NCBI GenBank assembly: GCA_000482145.1
Contig: AUXH01000457.1
Span: 1-15,708, forward strand
DNA from: Strigomonas culicis
Taxonomy: Eukaryota; Euglenozoa; Kinetoplastea; Trypanosomatida; Trypanosomatidae
DNA length: 15,708 nucleotides
Reading direction: 5' to 3'
Below are positions 13,913-15,708 of the stretch, one piece after another (position 1 is the first letter of the stretch; every line of letters starts with the position of its first letter). The position numbers were made by a program, and so were the translations under genes. The notes below the pieces were generated by a model that worked only from the letters and a program-made list of their open reading frames with translations, was not told where the DNA came from and searched no databases.

Positions 13913-14444
13913 GCAGTATGGGCCACGGTAGCGTGCACGACGGACAGGCTAACACGGCAGAGCTCCGCGGAGAGGGCGACTAGTGGCTTGAGTGGCGACG
14001 TGGGCGCGTCCGGAACTGGGCGTCCGCGCAGCGTACGGAGAGTGAGGGGGAGAAGCGCAGTAATAGGGGAGAGCATCCGTGGAGCCTCAAGACAGAGACA
14101 CACACATATACATACATGCAAATGCTTGGAGGCAGATAGCCACCTCCCGTACGGCGGAGAGGCGGCGGACGAGGCAACGCAAAGGCGATGTTGTGGGTGG
14201 GGGAGGGAAGGGAAAATAAAATCTGAAAGCGCACAATGTGAGGAGTGGGCATGGCCGCGCGGCGCACCGGTGTGCCCACCGCACCGCAAGCGACCAGCCG
14301 CTTCCATTCTCCCCTGTTCGATCTGCTTTTCATTTCAATGAAGAAAAAAGTAAGAAAAATAACAAAAAAAGAAGCGCCTGTTCGCATTACCGAATAAGGA
14401 GATGTGGTGTCACACTGTGAAGGCAGATGAAGTTGTGTGTAGGT
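13913..14444. other. long intergenic region between the tandem phosphatases
   Basis: About 530 bases between the stop codon of the right-hand phosphatase and the acceptor of the left-hand one. Unlike the other spacers, its central part is GC-rich and strongly asymmetric, pyrimidine-rich on the minus strand. Open frames there are low in complexity (Pro, Leu, Arg, Ser) and I do not consider them genes. It probably contains the 3' untranslated region of the upstream copy and processing signals for the downstream one. Confidence 0.55.
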
Positions 14445-15641
14445 CTACCTTTTCCTTTTGCTGGTGCCTCTTTTATTCCTGGTCTTCCTCTTTCTCTTCT
14501 TCGTGCTCACATGTGCGACAGGGGGACCCACCGGGATCCCCCACTTCCGCAGGCCTTCTTTAATTCTTGGTTCCCATTTGGCATTGTCCTCGTGCGGCCG
14601 CAGCGGCGGGATGGGCGTCGCCCGCCGGGTGGGCAGTACAGCACCCACGTGCGTGTTCTTGCCACCCGGGAAGTTCTCGCTGAAGTTGTCGCAGTCGGTG
14701 TAGTTCGGTGCGCGCCAGTGGTCGAGCTCCCTCGTGATGTCGTCCTCCGGCGTGGCCGCCACGGCGCGCAGCAGCGGCAGCAGGTCCAGCAGCGCGGTGT
14801 CCCATAGGTGGCGTAAGTCCGCAGTTCCGAGAGGTGAATCTGTGATGGTGTAGAGACCCTCCTTCGTCAGGTCTCTCGTCAGCAGTGATGTGGCGGTGCC
14901 GTCTGCACACGTGTGAGCGGACGGATACACGCACGTGTAGCGGTGCACACGCACGGTAAATGGCGGCACCTTGATGGCATTGCGTGGCGTGAAGGGGAAA
15001 CTGCGTTCACTGTCGTCGATGATGATGGTACGGTGGACGGGGCGGCCCAGGAGGGGGAGGTACTTCATTCTGTCAAAAGATTGCAGCGACTGTCTTTCGC
15101 AGAGGCAGTAGAAGTTGGCGTGACTGGTGACGCGCCGTGGCGCCGCATGATTTAGGTTGTATTGAACTATTTCCTCGTGGTGGTAGAGCGAGCGCGGGAG
15201 GCCCAGCACGTGCCGCTCGATGGCGTCGACAACGGCTGCTGCGTATTCAGCCTCGGCAGCCGTCCAGAAGACGACCTCGAAGAGCTGCATCACCTCGGTC
15301 AGGAACTCCTTCAGGTGTGGCCGCAATACCATATGTAAGGTTCGCGCGCTGTTGTCAAGGGTGTTCCCCAGCTCTGAAGAATCGATAGTTTCGTAGACAT
15401 TTAAGAGCGTGTTATCAATATCGAGCACCAACACGGATTTCTCTTTTGTTCCTTGCGAAGACACCGGTGTGAGCGAAGGGATGGGGAGCGGTGGTGGGAG
15501 GGGCAGCGGCCAGAACGTGCTGGCGCTCGGCCGTAAGACGCCAATGAGTATCTGACCCTCTGGTGAGGCGGGCGTGCCCACCTCGTCGTCCGGAGTGGAC
15601 GAGTGCAGCTTGAAAAGAGGATAGATGTTAGTAACTTTGAG
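14445..15641 (-). CDS. FCP1/SCP-like HAD phosphatase paralogue, 5' end incomplete or start lost
   Basis: Tandem paralogue of the 12531-13829 gene. It keeps VLVLDIDNTL (nucleophile codon at 15420-15422, second Asp at 15414-15416), FWTAAE as motif II, MKYLPLLGRPVHR with the motif III Lys, and IIDDSERSF. It lacks about 25 residues after LYHHEE relative to the paralogue and has a different segment after the DD motif. The C-terminus is strongly basic (TKKRKRKTRNKR and more), like a nuclear localisation signal, and has no counterpart in the paralogue. The frame is open from a TGA at 15642-15644 but holds no ATG until codon 15332, which lies after the catalytic DIDNT. A GTG at 15581 is the only near-cognate start noted and is not credible in this lineage. 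Possibilities: an upstream exon beyond the window, a frameshift or sequencing error near the start, or a decaying copy. The catalytic motifs are otherwise intact. Confidence 0.75.
   Translation of the reverse strand, partial: LKVTNIYPLFKLHSSTPDDEVGTPASPEGQILIGVLRPSASTFWPLPLPPPLPIPSLTPVSSQGTKEKSVLVLDIDNTLLNVYETIDSSELGNTLDNSARTLHMVLRPHLKEFLTEVMQLFEVVFWTAAEAEYAAAVVDAIERHVLGLPRSLYHHEEIVQYNLNHAAPRRVTSHANFYCLCERQSLQSFDRMKYLPLLGRPVHRTIIIDDSERSFPFTPRNAIKVPPFTVRVHRYTCVYPSAHTCADGTATSLLTRDLTKEGLYTITDSPLGTADLRHLWDTALLDLLPLLRAVAATPEDDITRELDHWRAPNYTDCDNFSENFPGGKNTHVGAVLPTRRATPIPPLRPHEDNAKWEPRIKEGLRKWGIPVGPPVAHVSTKKRKRKTRNKRGTSKRKR
15609..15634 (-). promoter_or_regulatory. 3' splice site-like element with TACTAAC at the 5' edge of gene 5
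   Basis: On the minus strand, TACTAAC is followed within about 20 bases by TCCTCTTTTCAAG, ending in AG at 15610-15609. The phosphatase frame continues in phase right after it. TACTAAC equals the yeast branch-point consensus. The AG-free interval is only about 24 bases, because another AG lies at 15636-15635. It could act as a cis-intron acceptor, an alternative trans-splice site, or be coincidence. Confidence 0.35.
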
Positions 15642-15660
15642 TCATAAGAATAATAATTGT

Positions 15661-15708
<48 letters not shown>
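15635..15708 (-). promoter_or_regulatory. (TC)n polypyrimidine tract and first AG upstream of gene 5
   Basis: On the minus strand the terminal (TC)n tract is followed by an AT-rich stretch and the first AG at 15636-15635, with no other AG out to the window edge. By the first-AG rule this would be the spliced-leader acceptor for the right-hand phosphatase. A message starting here would contain no in-frame ATG before the catalytic motif. Confidence 0.5.
15665..15707. repeat. (GA)n microsatellite at window edge
   Basis: A perfect alternating AG tract of about 43 bases that runs to the right end of the sequence. On the coding strand it is a (TC)n tract, the kind often used as a trans-splicing polypyrimidine tract. 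Because the sequence stops within a base of the end of this run, its true length is unknown. Confidence 0.97.

Noticed and set aside
14247..14277. Short inverted repeat around CACCGGTG, considered as a hairpin or terminator
   Set aside because: The stem is short and interrupted in GC-rich DNA, and intrinsic terminators are not expected in a trypanosomatid polycistronic unit.
13519..14307. Minus-strand open frame of 262 codons overlapping the start of the left phosphatase
   Set aside because: It overlaps the phosphatase in another frame and is Pro/Ser/His/Arg-rich simple sequence across the intergenic pyrimidine tracts. No motif.
13980..14387. Minus-strand open frame of 135 codons in the spacer between the phosphatases
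   Set aside because: Its Phe/Pro/Ser/Leu-rich content is what pyrimidine tracts encode. It has no domain and no separate acceptor.

Overview
The window looks like a piece of a trypanosomatid (kinetoplastid) nuclear chromosome. Five protein genes all read leftward on the minus strand. They are intron-free as far as can be seen, GC-rich at third codon positions, and separated by AT-rich or pyrimidine-rich gaps of about 340 to 615 bases. Just upstream of each gene is an AG dinucleotide preceded by a long AG-free, mostly pyrimidine- or T-rich stretch, as expected for spliced-leader trans-splicing inside a polycistronic unit. There is no strand switch, tRNA, rRNA, insertion sequence or CRISPR array. 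Both ends are dinucleotide microsatellites, (AT)n on the left and (GA)n on the right, so this may be a whole contig that stops at repeats. I cannot assign genus or species.

In transcription order (right to left): (5) an FCP1/SCP-like HAD phosphatase at 14445-15641 with no usable ATG inside the window; (4) its tandem paralogue at 12531-13829, complete, with a mitochondrial-presequence-like N-terminus; (3) a 160-residue conserved-looking protein of unknown function at 11628-12110; (2) a 2284-residue protein at 4434-11288, with an N-terminal coiled coil, three class III nucleotide-cyclase-like regions in a row and a long disordered tail; (1) a membrane-anchored inositol polyphosphate 5-phosphatase of 1221 residues at 321-3986, whose catalytic core is split by very large inserts.

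In this kind of genome neighbours share a primary transcript but not necessarily a function, so order alone does not show a pathway. The theme is still signalling: a phosphoinositide phosphatase, a probable pseudo-cyclase scaffold or sensor, and two DxDxT phosphatases. The strongest candidate for something undescribed is the three-cyclase-domain protein, whose domains lose catalytic residues to different degrees. Next is the tandem phosphatase pair, with its differing predicted locations, patchwork DNA identity and missing start codon. Two starts were moved: gene 1 begins at 3986 because the upstream in-frame ATG lies before the probable splice acceptor, and gene 2 begins at ATG 11288 because the longer reading opens with GTG.
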